Shown: positions 7,865-17,551, numbered from the stretch's first letter. The stretch is DNA of 33,638 nt from an uncultured bacterium (GCA_938082445.1 CALLLL010000324.1:1-33638); one strand, 5' to 3'. A program made the numbers and translations. Notes: a model not told the origin generated them from the letters alone.

Positions 7865-8488
7865 TCAATTTCCTTTTTTAAGTTCAGGATCCATGGGGAG
7901 TTCTATGTCTAGTAGTGCAAAAAAATCCCTTAACATTCGATACGTCAATCCCCAGATCGTATAGTGCTGGTATTGAAATGAAGGGAAGGCTCTACCTTCG
8001 GGATCCAAGGGGGTGTTAAAGGGTACGGAGTTTTTGGGGTTGACCATATAGGATAAGGGCACCCATACCGTGTCGGCTACCTCTTCGTTGTGCACGAATG
8101 GCGGGGGATCGGGGTGATAGAATACAAATGGGGATACGGCCAGTAGATGGGTTTTAAGTCGTCCACCAAATTGATCGTGCAAGCGGCCAATGTAGTGGGT
8201 ATCGTCTAAGGGTAAGCCCACTTCTTCTAAGGTTTCTCGCATGGAAGCATGCTTGAGAGTCTCATCGTGATCTTCTACGCCGCCACCTGGAAAGGACATT
8301 TGCCCGGACCATGGATCGAGTGGGTGTTCGGCGCGTTGCATAAATAACACTGCCAATTCGCCTGTGGGGGCTTCAGAGAGCACTATCGCGACTGCGGCAT
8401 TGCGCTCAGAATCCAGTGAGGGCTGTTCATTGGGTGAGTGTGCGTCTAGTGCCGATTGAATGTGATCTATGGTAAAAGTCTTGTTCAT
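7865..8488 (-). CDS. Nudix hydrolase, CoA pyrophosphatase type
   Basis: 207 residues with a complete Nudix box at residues 70-92: Gly70, Glu76, Arg84-Glu85, Glu88-Glu89 and Gly91 all in register. It is preceded by LFMQRAEHPLDPWSGQMSFP, the pattern that marks the NudL/YeaB coenzyme A diphosphatase subfamily. It would cleave CoA or acyl-CoA to phosphopantetheine and 3',5'-ADP, or act on a related dinucleotide. An AAAGAG site precedes the ATG. It is the last gene after addA (74 bp gap, same strand) and could be co-transcribed with the repair genes as a housecleaning enzyme; that link is inference from position. Confidence 0.88.
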   Translation of the reverse strand: MNKTFTIDHIQSALDAHSPNEQPSLDSERNAAVAIVLSEAPTGELAVLFMQRAEHPLDPWSGQMSFPGGGVEDHDETLKHASMRETLEEVGLPLDDTHYIGRLHDQFGGRLKTHLLAVSPFVFYHPDPPPFVHNEEVADTVWVPLSYMVNPKNSVPFNTPLDPEGRAFPSFQYQHYTIWGLTYRMLRDFFALLDIELPMDPELKKGN

Positions 8489-8562
8489 ATAGCTCTTTAG
8501 AAGTAATAGTTTCGAAGAACAAGAATAGCATAAATAGATGCTTGCCCCGAAATTGATTATTC

Positions 8563-11500
8563 TTAAAGAGAGACTTGATGTATGGTGCCAGAGTCGACGA
8601 AGTAAATCCAGGCAGCAGTTGGTGGGGTGTTGCTGAGATGTTCGAGGGCCTGGGCATAAAGGCGTAGCTGGGATTCATAACGCGGAAGTTTTTCTTCGCG
8701 ATAACTCCCTGTTTTGTAATCGATGATTGTACCGTCAGCTGTGAGCATATCGATGGTGCCGGATATCCAGTGATCATCATGAGGCATAACAAATGGGATC
8801 TCGCGTTGGAGCGGACCATTTTCGCGCAAGAGTGCATATAGTTCAGAATCGATTAATGTGTCTGCGCAGTGCAATAAGGTTTCTGCAATGGATTTATTAT
8901 CGACTTGTGCGGGAAATTCTGCTGTGAGGAAGGTTTCAATATTTGGAGGGCTGTCCTTGTCAAAATCCCATACTTCCAGATAGCGATGAACGATTGTACC
9001 CCGTTGGAGTGTAAGTACGTTGGTTGGGTTAAAATCTGATTCATTGCTGTGATCGGGTCCCCGAAAGTGTTGGTCTAACCAAGATGTTGTGGAAATAAAA
9101 TTCTTAGGTTTTTCAGGAATGGTTATGGGGCTAAAATCACCATCGGGGATTGATTGTTTCTGTACTTCCTTCGATATTGTAAGTGGAGAAGTTTCGATAT
9201 CGTTGATATCCACGATGACTTCATAGGTACCTTGCCAGTTGGAATCACATTCTAGCAAGTTAAATGTATCTGCATCAGCAAACGAGGCCAACCAACTATT
9301 TTTCCCTGCTACTTTTACTTCGGCGATTTCACCATCGTCATTGAATTTTTGCAGACGGGTACCGCTAATAATGAGTCGATCTTGAGCACGAGTCATGGCA
9401 ACATACAGTACCCGGGCATCTTCATGCCGGTCTTCGTCTTCGTCGAGAGCTTTGAGGAAATTGTACATGGCCGGGTTAGCGTCTTCGTCGCTGGATGGCC
9501 GTAGGCATATGCCATAGTTTGCATGTGCTTTGAGGCTATGTTCGCGTGAGCCGGATTGGGAAGCAGTGGAAGTATCCGGCAATATAACGACGGGATACTC
9601 GAGTCCTTTAGAAGCATGAACGGTCATTAACGTGACCGCATTATGTTGCTCACCCATTAAGGGAGCATCCCCTTCGAGCACACCTGGGGAACGCTGCTCC
9701 TCCAAAAACTGCATGAATTCATGGAGGTGTGGCTTTCCAGATTGTGTCATGTCACGCGCAGTATCCAGTAGCTTTTGTATATTGCGCAATCGTTGTTCAC
9801 CGTGAGGGAGACCGAGAAGAATGCCCTCGTAGTGCGTGGTGTTTATGATGGATTGTAGAAGTTCGGATACTGTGCCTTGAGCGATTGTTCGAAAGTGTGC
9901 AATCCATTGACGAGCTTGATTAAGCCGGGCTTGTTGTTCTTTATCGATTACGGTTGCATCACTATAAAATTGTTTAGCAAGTCCCTGTTGCCAGGTGAGG
10001 GAGACTAAGCTGTCGTCACTTAGGGCAACCATGGGACTACGTAGCCAGCCGTAGAGTGCTTCTTCATGCCAAGGATCCAGAACGGCCTGTAGTAAATTCA
10101 TGATGTCTGAAATTTCTTGCCGATGAAAGAATTGACTCCCACCCAAAACTACGTAGGGGATGCCTTTCGCTTTTAAAGCATTTTCATACAAGTAAATGTT
10201 CGACTTGGTACGAAAGAGTAAAGCAATATCTTTGAAAGAGGTGTCTTGAGTAGAAGTCAGGTATGCGACATGGTTCGCTATACCTTCGGCTTCGGTCTGT
10301 CGCTGGACATAGGTAGGTGTTCCTACGGGTTGGGTGTTGAGTAAAAAAGTAAGTCGAGCTTCATTCTCTAAGGGACGATGAGCTTCCAGTCGTTCCCAAG
10401 GGTGTGCCACCGATTTAAGCAATTGGCTTTTCGAGAAAAACGCATTAATCCAGTCCATGATATTGGGAACGGTACGGAAATTGGTGTTGAGTTGGATCGT
10501 TTCAATTGTGGACTTTTGGGCTTCTTGGAATACGGAAACATCAGCATTACGAAAGCGATAAATGGATTGCTTGGCGTCTCCCACAATGAAGAGCTCTGGC
10601 CCTTTTTGCGATTCTGTTTGCATGAGGCGTTGAGCTAAAGCCCATTGGGCAGGGTTGGTATCTTGAAATTCATCGATCATTAAATAGCGAATGCTGCCGG
10701 CTATTTGATTGCGAATAGCGGGCTGTGTATTGAGTAAAGTTAAAGCGTCGCGTAGTAAATCGGAGAAGTCTTTTACGGAGTTGGCGCGTTTGTGCTGGTG
10801 GTAGGCCTCGTAGACGTGAGTGTATACGACTGCAATATCGCGAGTGCATGTGGCCGCGCATTCCATGTCATCGTCGTTTAAATAGGGTTTGACCATATCG
10901 ACAATGAACGTTTTGCCCACTTTGCAGATTTCTTTGAGTTCTTCGTATAGCTCAGCGTCAAAGGTCTTGCGGATCCGTGCGCCTTTAAAGTTTAACTCTT
11001 CAAGTAGAATTATGGAATTTTTAATACTGTCGGGTGATGAATTGGTCGCTAAGTTATTGAAAATAGAACTTAACAGTTGGCGACAAATTTCGTATTTATG
11101 ATTGTTGTCGTCAATGACATCTTCCAATGACTGTAAGCGTACACGATATGATTGAGCTTTTTCTTGAATATGTGTATGCAATGTTTCGCGCCATTGCTCT
11201 ATCACAGTGTGCGTATTTCCATTTGCGTACTGAAGTAATAAGTCGTGGAGAATGGGTTGATTTAATAAGCTTACTAGTTGCTCAACGGTGTTGTTAATTC
11301 CCAGCTCTGTGGCTACTTTTAATGCTATTTCATCTTGTTTGTCGAGTAATGGGATCAGTGTATTTTGCGCAATGCGTTTTGGTAGTAAGGCCATGTCAGA
11401 CTCGGACATTAGAGTGTAGTCCGGATCATCTTCCATCCATAAAGCGTATTCACGCAGAAGACCAGAGCAAAATGAATCGATGGTTGTAATACGTGCGGTG

Positions 11501-11781
11501 TCGATTTGGTAGAGGATGTCGCGCCATCGTGACATGGCTTGTGCATCGTCGTCAGGCGCTTTTGCGTAGCAGGCTTCTCGAAGGCGTTCCTTCATCTCTG
11601 AAGCGGCTTTTCGAGTGAAAGTGATCGCGACAATTTCGGAGAGCGCAGCCCCTTCATGCTCCAGTAAATGTACAATGCGATCAACAAGTACACGGGTTTT
11701 TCCTGAGCCAGCCCCTGCGCTTACGCTGATATGTTGGCCAGTGGTGACAATCGCTTTATGTTGTTCCGGGGTGTACTTCAT
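8563..11781 (-). CDS. addA: AddA-like helicase-nuclease (UvrD/RecB superfamily)
   Basis: 1072 residues. The helicase motifs run in order: Walker A AGAGSGKT at 22-29, ITFTRKAASEMKERL (Ia), LMIDEFQDTNPAQW (II), FIVGDAKQSIYRFRNAD (III), NTNFRTVPNI (IV), VTLMTVHASKGLEYPVVILP (V) and VLYVAMTRAQDRLIISG (VI). A RecB-type nuclease domain closes the protein, with Asp1011, Asp1021 and Lys1023 (GTIDML and IDYKTG). With AddB it would unwind and degrade broken DNA ends and load RecA. Its ATG overlaps the addB stop as ATGA, so the two are translationally coupled. It is somewhat shorter than Bacillus AddA (about 1230 aa) but has every motif. Confidence 0.95.
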   Translation of the reverse strand: MKYTPEQHKAIVTTGQHISVSAGAGSGKTRVLVDRIVHLLEHEGAALSEIVAITFTRKAASEMKERLREACYAKAPDDDAQAMSRWRDILYQIDTARITTIDSFCSGLLREYALWMEDDPDYTLMSESDMALLPKRIAQNTLIPLLDKQDEIALKVATELGINNTVEQLVSLLNQPILHDLLLQYANGNTHTVIEQWRETLHTHIQEKAQSYRVRLQSLEDVIDDNNHKYEICRQLLSSIFNNLATNSSPDSIKNSIILLEELNFKGARIRKTFDAELYEELKEICKVGKTFIVDMVKPYLNDDDMECAATCTRDIAVVYTHVYEAYHQHKRANSVKDFSDLLRDALTLLNTQPAIRNQIAGSIRYLMIDEFQDTNPAQWALAQRLMQTESQKGPELFIVGDAKQSIYRFRNADVSVFQEAQKSTIETIQLNTNFRTVPNIMDWINAFFSKSQLLKSVAHPWERLEAHRPLENEARLTFLLNTQPVGTPTYVQRQTEAEGIANHVAYLTSTQDTSFKDIALLFRTKSNIYLYENALKAKGIPYVVLGGSQFFHRQEISDIMNLLQAVLDPWHEEALYGWLRSPMVALSDDSLVSLTWQQGLAKQFYSDATVIDKEQQARLNQARQWIAHFRTIAQGTVSELLQSIINTTHYEGILLGLPHGEQRLRNIQKLLDTARDMTQSGKPHLHEFMQFLEEQRSPGVLEGDAPLMGEQHNAVTLMTVHASKGLEYPVVILPDTSTASQSGSREHSLKAHANYGICLRPSSDEDANPAMYNFLKALDEDEDRHEDARVLYVAMTRAQDRLIISGTRLQKFNDDGEIAEVKVAGKNSWLASFADADTFNLLECDSNWQGTYEVIVDINDIETSPLTISKEVQKQSIPDGDFSPITIPEKPKNFISTTSWLDQHFRGPDHSNESDFNPTNVLTLQRGTIVHRYLEVWDFDKDSPPNIETFLTAEFPAQVDNKSIAETLLHCADTLIDSELYALLRENGPLQREIPFVMPHDDHWISGTIDMLTADGTIIDYKTGSYREEKLPRYESQLRLYAQALEHLSNTPPTAAWIYFVDSGTIHQVSL

Positions 11782-14700
11782 GATTGAGCTTTCCCGGCGA
11801 TGCGCCCTTCTTCAAATCGACACACTTTAGAGTTAGGGCAGTATTTGCAGGACTTTTCATGCGCTTTGGGGTGAAAAATACCGGTTTGTATTTGTTCTAT
11901 TGCTAGGGCAATGGACTCTTGTGCAGCTTCTATGGGGATGCTTGGATCGCGTTTGGGTTTACCACGCATCTCGTCATTTCCAATTTTGAGATAGATGGCT
12001 TCGCTACAGATGTCTCCAGGAAGGAGCACTTTTTCCAAGGCCATGGCATAAAGGCTGAGTTGAATGTTGCGCCCCTCTTTGATGTCTTTTTCCGAAATGG
12101 ATCCGAGGGAAGATTTATAATCCACAATGCGCGCAGCTCCATCATCGTTGAGATCGATTCGGTCAATGCGCCCAGTAAAGCGATACTCATCGGAACCCAT
12201 TGGGAAGGGGAAGGTGTCAGGACTGGATAGCGAGTCACTGGTAGAATGCAATGGCTCTCCAAAAGTAACTTCTGCTTGTGAGGGTTTCCAGCCTTGCGAA
12301 CCTTCTTCATGGTGATGCTCAACGTGCCCTAGAAGAGTTTGACGTATGCGTGCCCGTTCTACTTGAGCAATGCCTGGGTAGGTATCTTCAAACTCTCCTA
12401 CTGTTTGGCTGAAGACTTCGTCTGCTATGTGTGTCATACTATCGAGTACTTCGTCCAATGGGATATCTTCTAGTAGTTTCCCGGTGTAGCGCGTATAAAA
12501 TGCTTCTAATGTGTTGTGATAGATGATACCCATCAGTTTACGATCAAAACTGAGCGCTGGGGTTTCGCGTTCGGATATTTTGAGCATGGTGCGCATCATA
12601 AACCGGAAAGGGCAATCGATATATGTTTCGATTTGGTTTGCGCTAAAAAGATGGTTGGGATCGTAGTATTGCGCGATTAATTTTACGGTATCTTCTTGTC
12701 TGAGGACTCCGTCATATTCATTAAAATCTGCGCCCGTATAGCGGCTTTTTTCGGCCTGTAATTTATTGAGCGTGGGGGTGAGGTACGGTTCTAAGTAGGG
12801 TGATAGGGCCGTTTTTGCTTTCATGCTGGCATTCATGGCCTCGCGAACATTCATTGCTGGTAATAGTTCTTCGGAAGGTGTGCTAATAAGCGGGTGTTCA
12901 TGGGAGGATTGCTGGTGTATGTCGGTTAGATCTTGGATAAAAGGGCTTGGGTAGAGTACTTGGCCTTGTTGGGTGCTTTCGTGCCATGAAAGTGTGAGTT
13001 GGTGAGTGGCAATACTAAATAATCGAAGAAACTGAAGGCGTTCTTTTTGAGCATGTTCGCGATGAGAGAGCATACGTAGACCCACTGTAGCGAGATCCTG
13101 CTGGTCAAATTGAGCATAGATGGCGTTGACAGGTGGAGGAGAGGGTATTGCGCTCTCATTCACTCCGCATACATAGACATTAGGACGTTGTATGTGGCGG
13201 GCATCGTCTAGCCCTAAACACAAAATACCTTCTGGGCTGCTTCGTTCAGGAATGGGGCACAGGTTGTACAATTCGCGCAGCTGGACGACAAATTCCGTGC
13301 GGGACAATGGGGTGTTGATTAGGTTGGAGGTGGATTCGATGTCGTTTAATAAAACTGTGAGAGCATCCCATGCGTAAAATTCCTGTTCAGGGTTTGGTAC
13401 ATCTGGAGATCCAAGAAAAACTTCGATTGAAAAGGAGTCTCGGATTGATTTAAGTGATTGTATGTGAGACTGAAAAGTTGCTGTTCCTGGGATCGAGGTG
13501 GTGAGTGCTTTTAGTCGTTCAACATCTTGAAGCATCGAAATGCAGGCCTCGTGTAAGTGAGGTATGTGTTGAAGCCAAGTGTCGACGGTGCGCTCGTTTC
13601 GTTTTTGAAGTCGTGAGGATAAATGAATGAGGCGACTTGACCATTGCGTGGATCCTTCCAATATTTCTGCGCGATATGCAATGTGTCGATACGTAGCCAC
13701 ATGTTCGGGCGGGGATTGAGCCAGGGACTGGAATTGGGGCGAGGTGAGCAAATGGATAATCGCTTCTCGTTCCCATTGGGCGGTGGCCTCGTATACCTTG
13801 AGGAAAAAATCTGCTGTTGCAGCATTGGATAAGGTTGCGGTTTGAATAGGTTGTACAGGGATGCCTGCCTCGCTAAATACCGATTGTAAGGTATGTGCGA
13901 ACAGATCGGGTTGTATCAAGATGACTAAAATATCAGAAGGGGGAATATTGCGGTGCACAATTTGATGTTTAATCGTTCGTGCAATATTTTCCACTTCATG
14001 GGTTACTGTATGGCAGGGCAGCAGGTTTAAGTTTTGCTTAACAGTTGGCGACAAGGACTGTAGGTCTGAAGAGTCTCGCCAAAATAAAGTGCGCGCCATT
14101 TGTTGGCATGTCGTAGCGGCTTCATCTATAGTGCCCTCGAAGTCTTTGGATTGCGTATCAAAGCTGTCTTGTATGTGCTCATGGGTACTACGGACTAATG
14201 CGTACGCATCTTTACGGCTAGGGGCTGGGTCGTAATTGAGCCCAAAGATAAGTGTACTTATATGTTTTTCAACAGACTGGATTAGACGAAATTCGGAAGG
14301 GGTAAAGTCGTCGAAGCCATCGATAAGTAAGGTGCTGATAGTGTCAAGGCCTTTGGCTTTATTGCTTTGGCAGGCTAAATCTGCCAGCCAATACATTCCT
14401 TGCAAGTCAAACGTTTTAGAGCTAAGCAATAGGTTTTGGTAATTTATGTATATCTCAGCTACAGCGTTATCAAAGGGTGAAGGGTGTGCCCTGCGTGCTA
14501 TTAGTTCCCGAAAGGCTAGGGGGTCAATGGCGTCTTGTTTGAGTTGGGCGATCACGCGCTGAACGTGATGTACAAAGCCGGGTCGATTGGCCGCATCGCC
14601 AATGAAATCCAGAAGTGCTTCATCGTTGGCTAGTTGGATAGAGCGCTTCAACAAGAGCTGTTGCGAAGTAGGGGAAACCAATGGGAAATGGTCGTCACTC

Positions 14701-14924
14701 CCTTCAAGTAAGCTAGAAGCGAAGTCCTGAAAGGTTACGATGGGGCGTCCTAAGAATCCCTGAGTATTGGGGGAATTCTGGAGCAGGGTCTGCATGCGTT
14801 GTTGTACAGCGCGTTGAGTGGGCACGATTAACCGAGTTTGAGTAGGGGCATTCAGCAATTGATGATCAATCGCTTGTGCGCGAAGGGAAGCGGTTGTTCC
14901 CGTATAGGTTGTCACCTGCGCCAT
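11778..14924 (-). CDS. addB: AddB-like helicase-nuclease subunit with Fe-S cluster
   Basis: 1048 residues. The C-terminal PD-(D/E)XK nuclease has FTGRIDRIDL, then Asp935 and Lys937 in VDYKSS, and the QLSLYAMALE helix. Cys771 (YIDCPFRF) and Cys1026-x2-Cys1029-x5-Cys1035 reproduce the four-Cys [4Fe-4S] arrangement known from Bacillus AddB, with the same internal spacing. The N-terminal region is a RecC/UvrD-like scaffold, but the start (TYTGTTASLRAQAI) has no GxxxxGKT, so it should not hydrolyse ATP there, unlike Bacillus AddB. GGGGG precedes the ATG. It begins 26 bp after the XPB-like helicase gene and overlaps addA by 4 bp. Confidence 0.93.
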   Translation of the reverse strand: MAQVTTYTGTTASLRAQAIDHQLLNAPTQTRLIVPTQRAVQQRMQTLLQNSPNTQGFLGRPIVTFQDFASSLLEGSDDHFPLVSPTSQQLLLKRSIQLANDEALLDFIGDAANRPGFVHHVQRVIAQLKQDAIDPLAFRELIARRAHPSPFDNAVAEIYINYQNLLLSSKTFDLQGMYWLADLACQSNKAKGLDTISTLLIDGFDDFTPSEFRLIQSVEKHISTLIFGLNYDPAPSRKDAYALVRSTHEHIQDSFDTQSKDFEGTIDEAATTCQQMARTLFWRDSSDLQSLSPTVKQNLNLLPCHTVTHEVENIARTIKHQIVHRNIPPSDILVILIQPDLFAHTLQSVFSEAGIPVQPIQTATLSNAATADFFLKVYEATAQWEREAIIHLLTSPQFQSLAQSPPEHVATYRHIAYRAEILEGSTQWSSRLIHLSSRLQKRNERTVDTWLQHIPHLHEACISMLQDVERLKALTTSIPGTATFQSHIQSLKSIRDSFSIEVFLGSPDVPNPEQEFYAWDALTVLLNDIESTSNLINTPLSRTEFVVQLRELYNLCPIPERSSPEGILCLGLDDARHIQRPNVYVCGVNESAIPSPPPVNAIYAQFDQQDLATVGLRMLSHREHAQKERLQFLRLFSIATHQLTLSWHESTQQGQVLYPSPFIQDLTDIHQQSSHEHPLISTPSEELLPAMNVREAMNASMKAKTALSPYLEPYLTPTLNKLQAEKSRYTGADFNEYDGVLRQEDTVKLIAQYYDPNHLFSANQIETYIDCPFRFMMRTMLKISERETPALSFDRKLMGIIYHNTLEAFYTRYTGKLLEDIPLDEVLDSMTHIADEVFSQTVGEFEDTYPGIAQVERARIRQTLLGHVEHHHEEGSQGWKPSQAEVTFGEPLHSTSDSLSSPDTFPFPMGSDEYRFTGRIDRIDLNDDGAARIVDYKSSLGSISEKDIKEGRNIQLSLYAMALEKVLLPGDICSEAIYLKIGNDEMRGKPKRDPSIPIEAAQESIALAIEQIQTGIFHPKAHEKSCKYCPNSKVCRFEEGRIAGKAQS

Positions 14925-14950
14925 TGAGCCCCCTGCCGGTTCATGCCGGG

Positions 14951-16630
14951 TTAAACTTCCTCCGCCTGCATAATATTGTATTTGTAGCCTTGTTCGGTCA
15001 AAAATAATTGCCGTTTAATGCTGAATTCTTGATCGGATGAATCGCGCGAAACGATGGAGTAAAAGTGCGCTATCGCTTCATCGCTTTTAGGGCGTAAAAT
15101 ACGGCCTAAGCGTTGAGCTTCTTCTTGACGAGATCCAAATGTCCCGGAAATTTGAATGGCGATATTGGCATCGGGTAAATCAATTGCGAAGTTCGCTACT
15201 TTAGAAACGATGAGTAATTTAATTTGGCCTGTACGGAATGCAGTGTAGAGTTCGTCACGTAATTTATTTCCTGTTTTCCCTGTGATGATTGGGGCATCCA
15301 GTTCATCGGCAAATTCCTTGAGCTGATCCAGATACTGACCAATAATCAACACATTGTCGCCTTGGTGCTTTTTGAGGAGACGGCGGCACACAGCAATTTT
15401 TTCGGGATTGGTCGAGGCGATACGGAATTTACCACGCTTATTGGCAATGGCGTAGCTGTAGCGTTCTTCAGCAGATAACGGTACACGGATTTCATGACAG
15501 TGGGCAGTCGCAATCCAGCCTTGTTTCTCAAGAACTCGCCACGGAACATCGTATTTTTTCGGCCCAATAAGGGAGAATACATCCTCTTCGCGCGCATCTT
15601 CACGTACCAGCGTTGCTGTTAAGCCAATACGGCGACGGGCTTGCAAACTGGCAGTGGCCCGAAATACTGGGGCTGGCAACAGGTGTACCTCATCGTAAAC
15701 TACGAGACCCCAGTTGCCTTGGTCGAATAAACCAAAGTGTACAAAGGGGCTGTCTTTTGATTTGCGATACGTGAGAACTTGATACGTTGCAATAGTGATG
15801 GGACGAATTTCTTTGGACTCACCACTGTACTCGCCGATTTGATCTTCGGTGAGGTCAGTTTTGTCGAGCAACTCGTTTTTCCATTGGCGAAGAGCCAAGG
15901 TGTTGGTGGTAAGGACAAGGGTCTGAGTTTGCATAGCATGAATGGCACCTATACCTACGCACGTCTTTCCGGCACCGCAGGGCAATACTACTATCCCGCT
16001 GCCGCCATGATTTGAACCGCGCATATAAAAGGCATCTACGGACTTTCTTTGGTATTTACGTAGGCCAAAGGGTTTTCCGGTTAAGGTTTCTTCTCTAAAT
16101 GCCAATTCAAGGGGGGCGCCGCTTACATATCCTGCTAAATCTTCTACAGGGAATCCGATTTTGATTAGGGCAATTTTGATATTGCCGCGATCGCCAGGAT
16201 CCACCAAGATTTTTTTACCGTCTACCGATTTTTTGGCGTATTGTTGAATACTTGGTTCATTCATCAGTTGAACAAGGAGCATTGGATCGTCTACTTCGAT
16301 CACAAGTTGGCCATCTTCAAGCTTATAAAGCTTTAAGCGCCCATAGCGGGACATATAGTCCTTAATTTCAAAAGCGATGTTGTCAGGGATTTCATACCGA
16401 CTAAATGCTGCTAACCGATTGGTGACCATTTCCGCGTGCATCCCGGTTGCTGCTGCATTCCAGAGGGATAAAGGTGTGATGCTGTAGGTGTGAATGTGTT
16501 CAGGTGATTTGACCAATTCGGCAAAGGACGCAATCGCATCGCGGGCATCCTCAAAGGATGGCCCATCAGTCTCCAATAAAATGGAGCGATCGGACTGAAC
16601 AATAACCGGAAAATCGTGTGCATTTGACAT
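14951..16630 (-). CDS. XPB/Ssl2-type superfamily 2 DNA helicase
   Basis: 559 residues. It has an N-terminal damage-recognition-like domain (1-180), then helicase motifs: Walker A CGAGKT at 218-223, TTNTLALRQW (Ia), DEVH at 313-316, GLTATL (III) at 336-341 and SRQEEAQRLGRILRPK (VI). The Arg343-Glu344-Asp345 triplet just after motif III is the RED motif that defines XPB. In archaea and eukaryotes such helicases open DNA during nucleotide excision repair and transcription; bacterial forms are scattered and less studied. It heads an operon with addB and addA, pointing to DNA repair. The start has no Shine-Dalgarno sequence, and a TACACT box lies 8 bases before the ATG, so the mRNA may be leaderless. 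Confidence 0.93.
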   Translation of the reverse strand: MSNAHDFPVIVQSDRSILLETDGPSFEDARDAIASFAELVKSPEHIHTYSITPLSLWNAAATGMHAEMVTNRLAAFSRYEIPDNIAFEIKDYMSRYGRLKLYKLEDGQLVIEVDDPMLLVQLMNEPSIQQYAKKSVDGKKILVDPGDRGNIKIALIKIGFPVEDLAGYVSGAPLELAFREETLTGKPFGLRKYQRKSVDAFYMRGSNHGGSGIVVLPCGAGKTCVGIGAIHAMQTQTLVLTTNTLALRQWKNELLDKTDLTEDQIGEYSGESKEIRPITIATYQVLTYRKSKDSPFVHFGLFDQGNWGLVVYDEVHLLPAPVFRATASLQARRRIGLTATLVREDAREEDVFSLIGPKKYDVPWRVLEKQGWIATAHCHEIRVPLSAEERYSYAIANKRGKFRIASTNPEKIAVCRRLLKKHQGDNVLIIGQYLDQLKEFADELDAPIITGKTGNKLRDELYTAFRTGQIKLLIVSKVANFAIDLPDANIAIQISGTFGSRQEEAQRLGRILRPKSDEAIAHFYSIVSRDSSDQEFSIKRQLFLTEQGYKYNIMQAEEV

Positions 16631-16668
16631 AGACTACGAGTGTAGCATAATGAAGAGCATTTTTCTAA

Positions 16669-16713
16669 GAAAAACCCCTTACTTTTTCGATATCAATCAA
16701 AAAAGTAAGGGGT
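16669..16713 (-). terminator. Rho-independent terminator of the nfeD-floA operon
   Basis: A perfect 14-bp stem ACCCCTTACTTTTT/AAAAAGTAAGGGGT (16674-16687 with 16700-16713) has a 12-base loop. On the - strand it is followed by a T run (complement of the A's at 16670-16674). It lies 28 bp after the stop of the last operon gene and insulates the XPB-addBA operon. Confidence 0.9.
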
Positions 16714-16740
16714 GGATGTTCGGATATCTTAAACTACAAT

Positions 16741-17532
16741 CTATTCGAAGGCTTTAGGTTGTCCTAAAATTTCAGCCAGCACAATCGCTCGCCGTACTTC
16801 TGGCATGGATCGAGGGATAAATTCCCCGCTAGCAACAGGTGCAACTACTCGGCGTTGTGGAGCACGCTTTTGTTGAGCTTTTTGCTGTGCTTGACGCTTT
16901 TGTTGTTGCAGTTGCTGTTGGCGACGTTTTCGCTCTGCGGCAATGCGTCGTTGTTCCTGTTTCGACTGTTGCCGTTGCTGCGAAGCTTTGGCCCGTCGTG
17001 CACCTGGTTCAGGATTTTGGTGCGACACCCCTCTGGCATGACCGCGAACAGAGTGATCATTGTCTCGGGCATATTGTTCTTCCATGTCCTCGCGTTGTTT
17101 CATAGCCGCTTCGCGTGGATTTGCTGGATGATCTTGACGACGAACTTGTTGGTCTCTATCCGATGACTGCTGAGCAGGCTTTGGCTTCGCTTTGGGAGGG
17201 GCAGGAGAATCGACTTTTGTCCATCCATCCATCGTTTCCGCTGCACCTTCGCCAAAGAGTGCTTCGATCAAATCTTTACCCGATGTGCCGGGTTCGAGTT
17301 GAGCCGGTTTTTCGCCATGACCCGCACCTTTTGGGCGGGCTCGGCGAACTGGCACAGCGCCTTCACGATTGGCCGTTTGCGTTGCAGGCGAATTGCCTGT
17401 TTCTTTGCGTTTAGCCAATCGTTCTTTGCGCCGTTCTTCAGCGATTTTTTTCTGCTTACCTTCTTGTAATTTCTGCGCAGTCGATGCGATAGCAATTACA
17501 ATGAAGACAAGAATTGGAAATAAATCACCCAT
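16741..17532 (-). CDS. Membrane-anchored K/Q-rich low-complexity protein, last gene of nfeD-floA operon
   Basis: 263 residues, family not named. A single N-terminal transmembrane helix (residues 3-20, LFPILVFIVIAIASTAQ) is followed by a basic stretch, then a long Gln/Arg/Ala-rich, probably disordered or coiled-coil region at about 150-230. The end, residues 233-263, is different in character: SGEFIPRSMPEVRRAIVLAE and then ILGQPKAFE. As far as I recall, similar short 'AI-SEILG-P' tails end otherwise unrelated membrane-anchored proteins in several phyla; this looks like a docking motif. GAGGAG precedes the ATG, 19 bp after the floA stop. Position suggests a partner of the flotillin/NfeD membrane system. 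Function unknown. Confidence 0.72.
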   Translation of the reverse strand: MGDLFPILVFIVIAIASTAQKLQEGKQKKIAEERRKERLAKRKETGNSPATQTANREGAVPVRRARPKGAGHGEKPAQLEPGTSGKDLIEALFGEGAAETMDGWTKVDSPAPPKAKPKPAQQSSDRDQQVRRQDHPANPREAAMKQREDMEEQYARDNDHSVRGHARGVSHQNPEPGARRAKASQQRQQSKQEQRRIAAERKRRQQQLQQQKRQAQQKAQQKRAPQRRVVAPVASGEFIPRSMPEVRRAIVLAEILGQPKAFE

Positions 17533-17551
17533 GAGTCAATACTCCTCTGCT

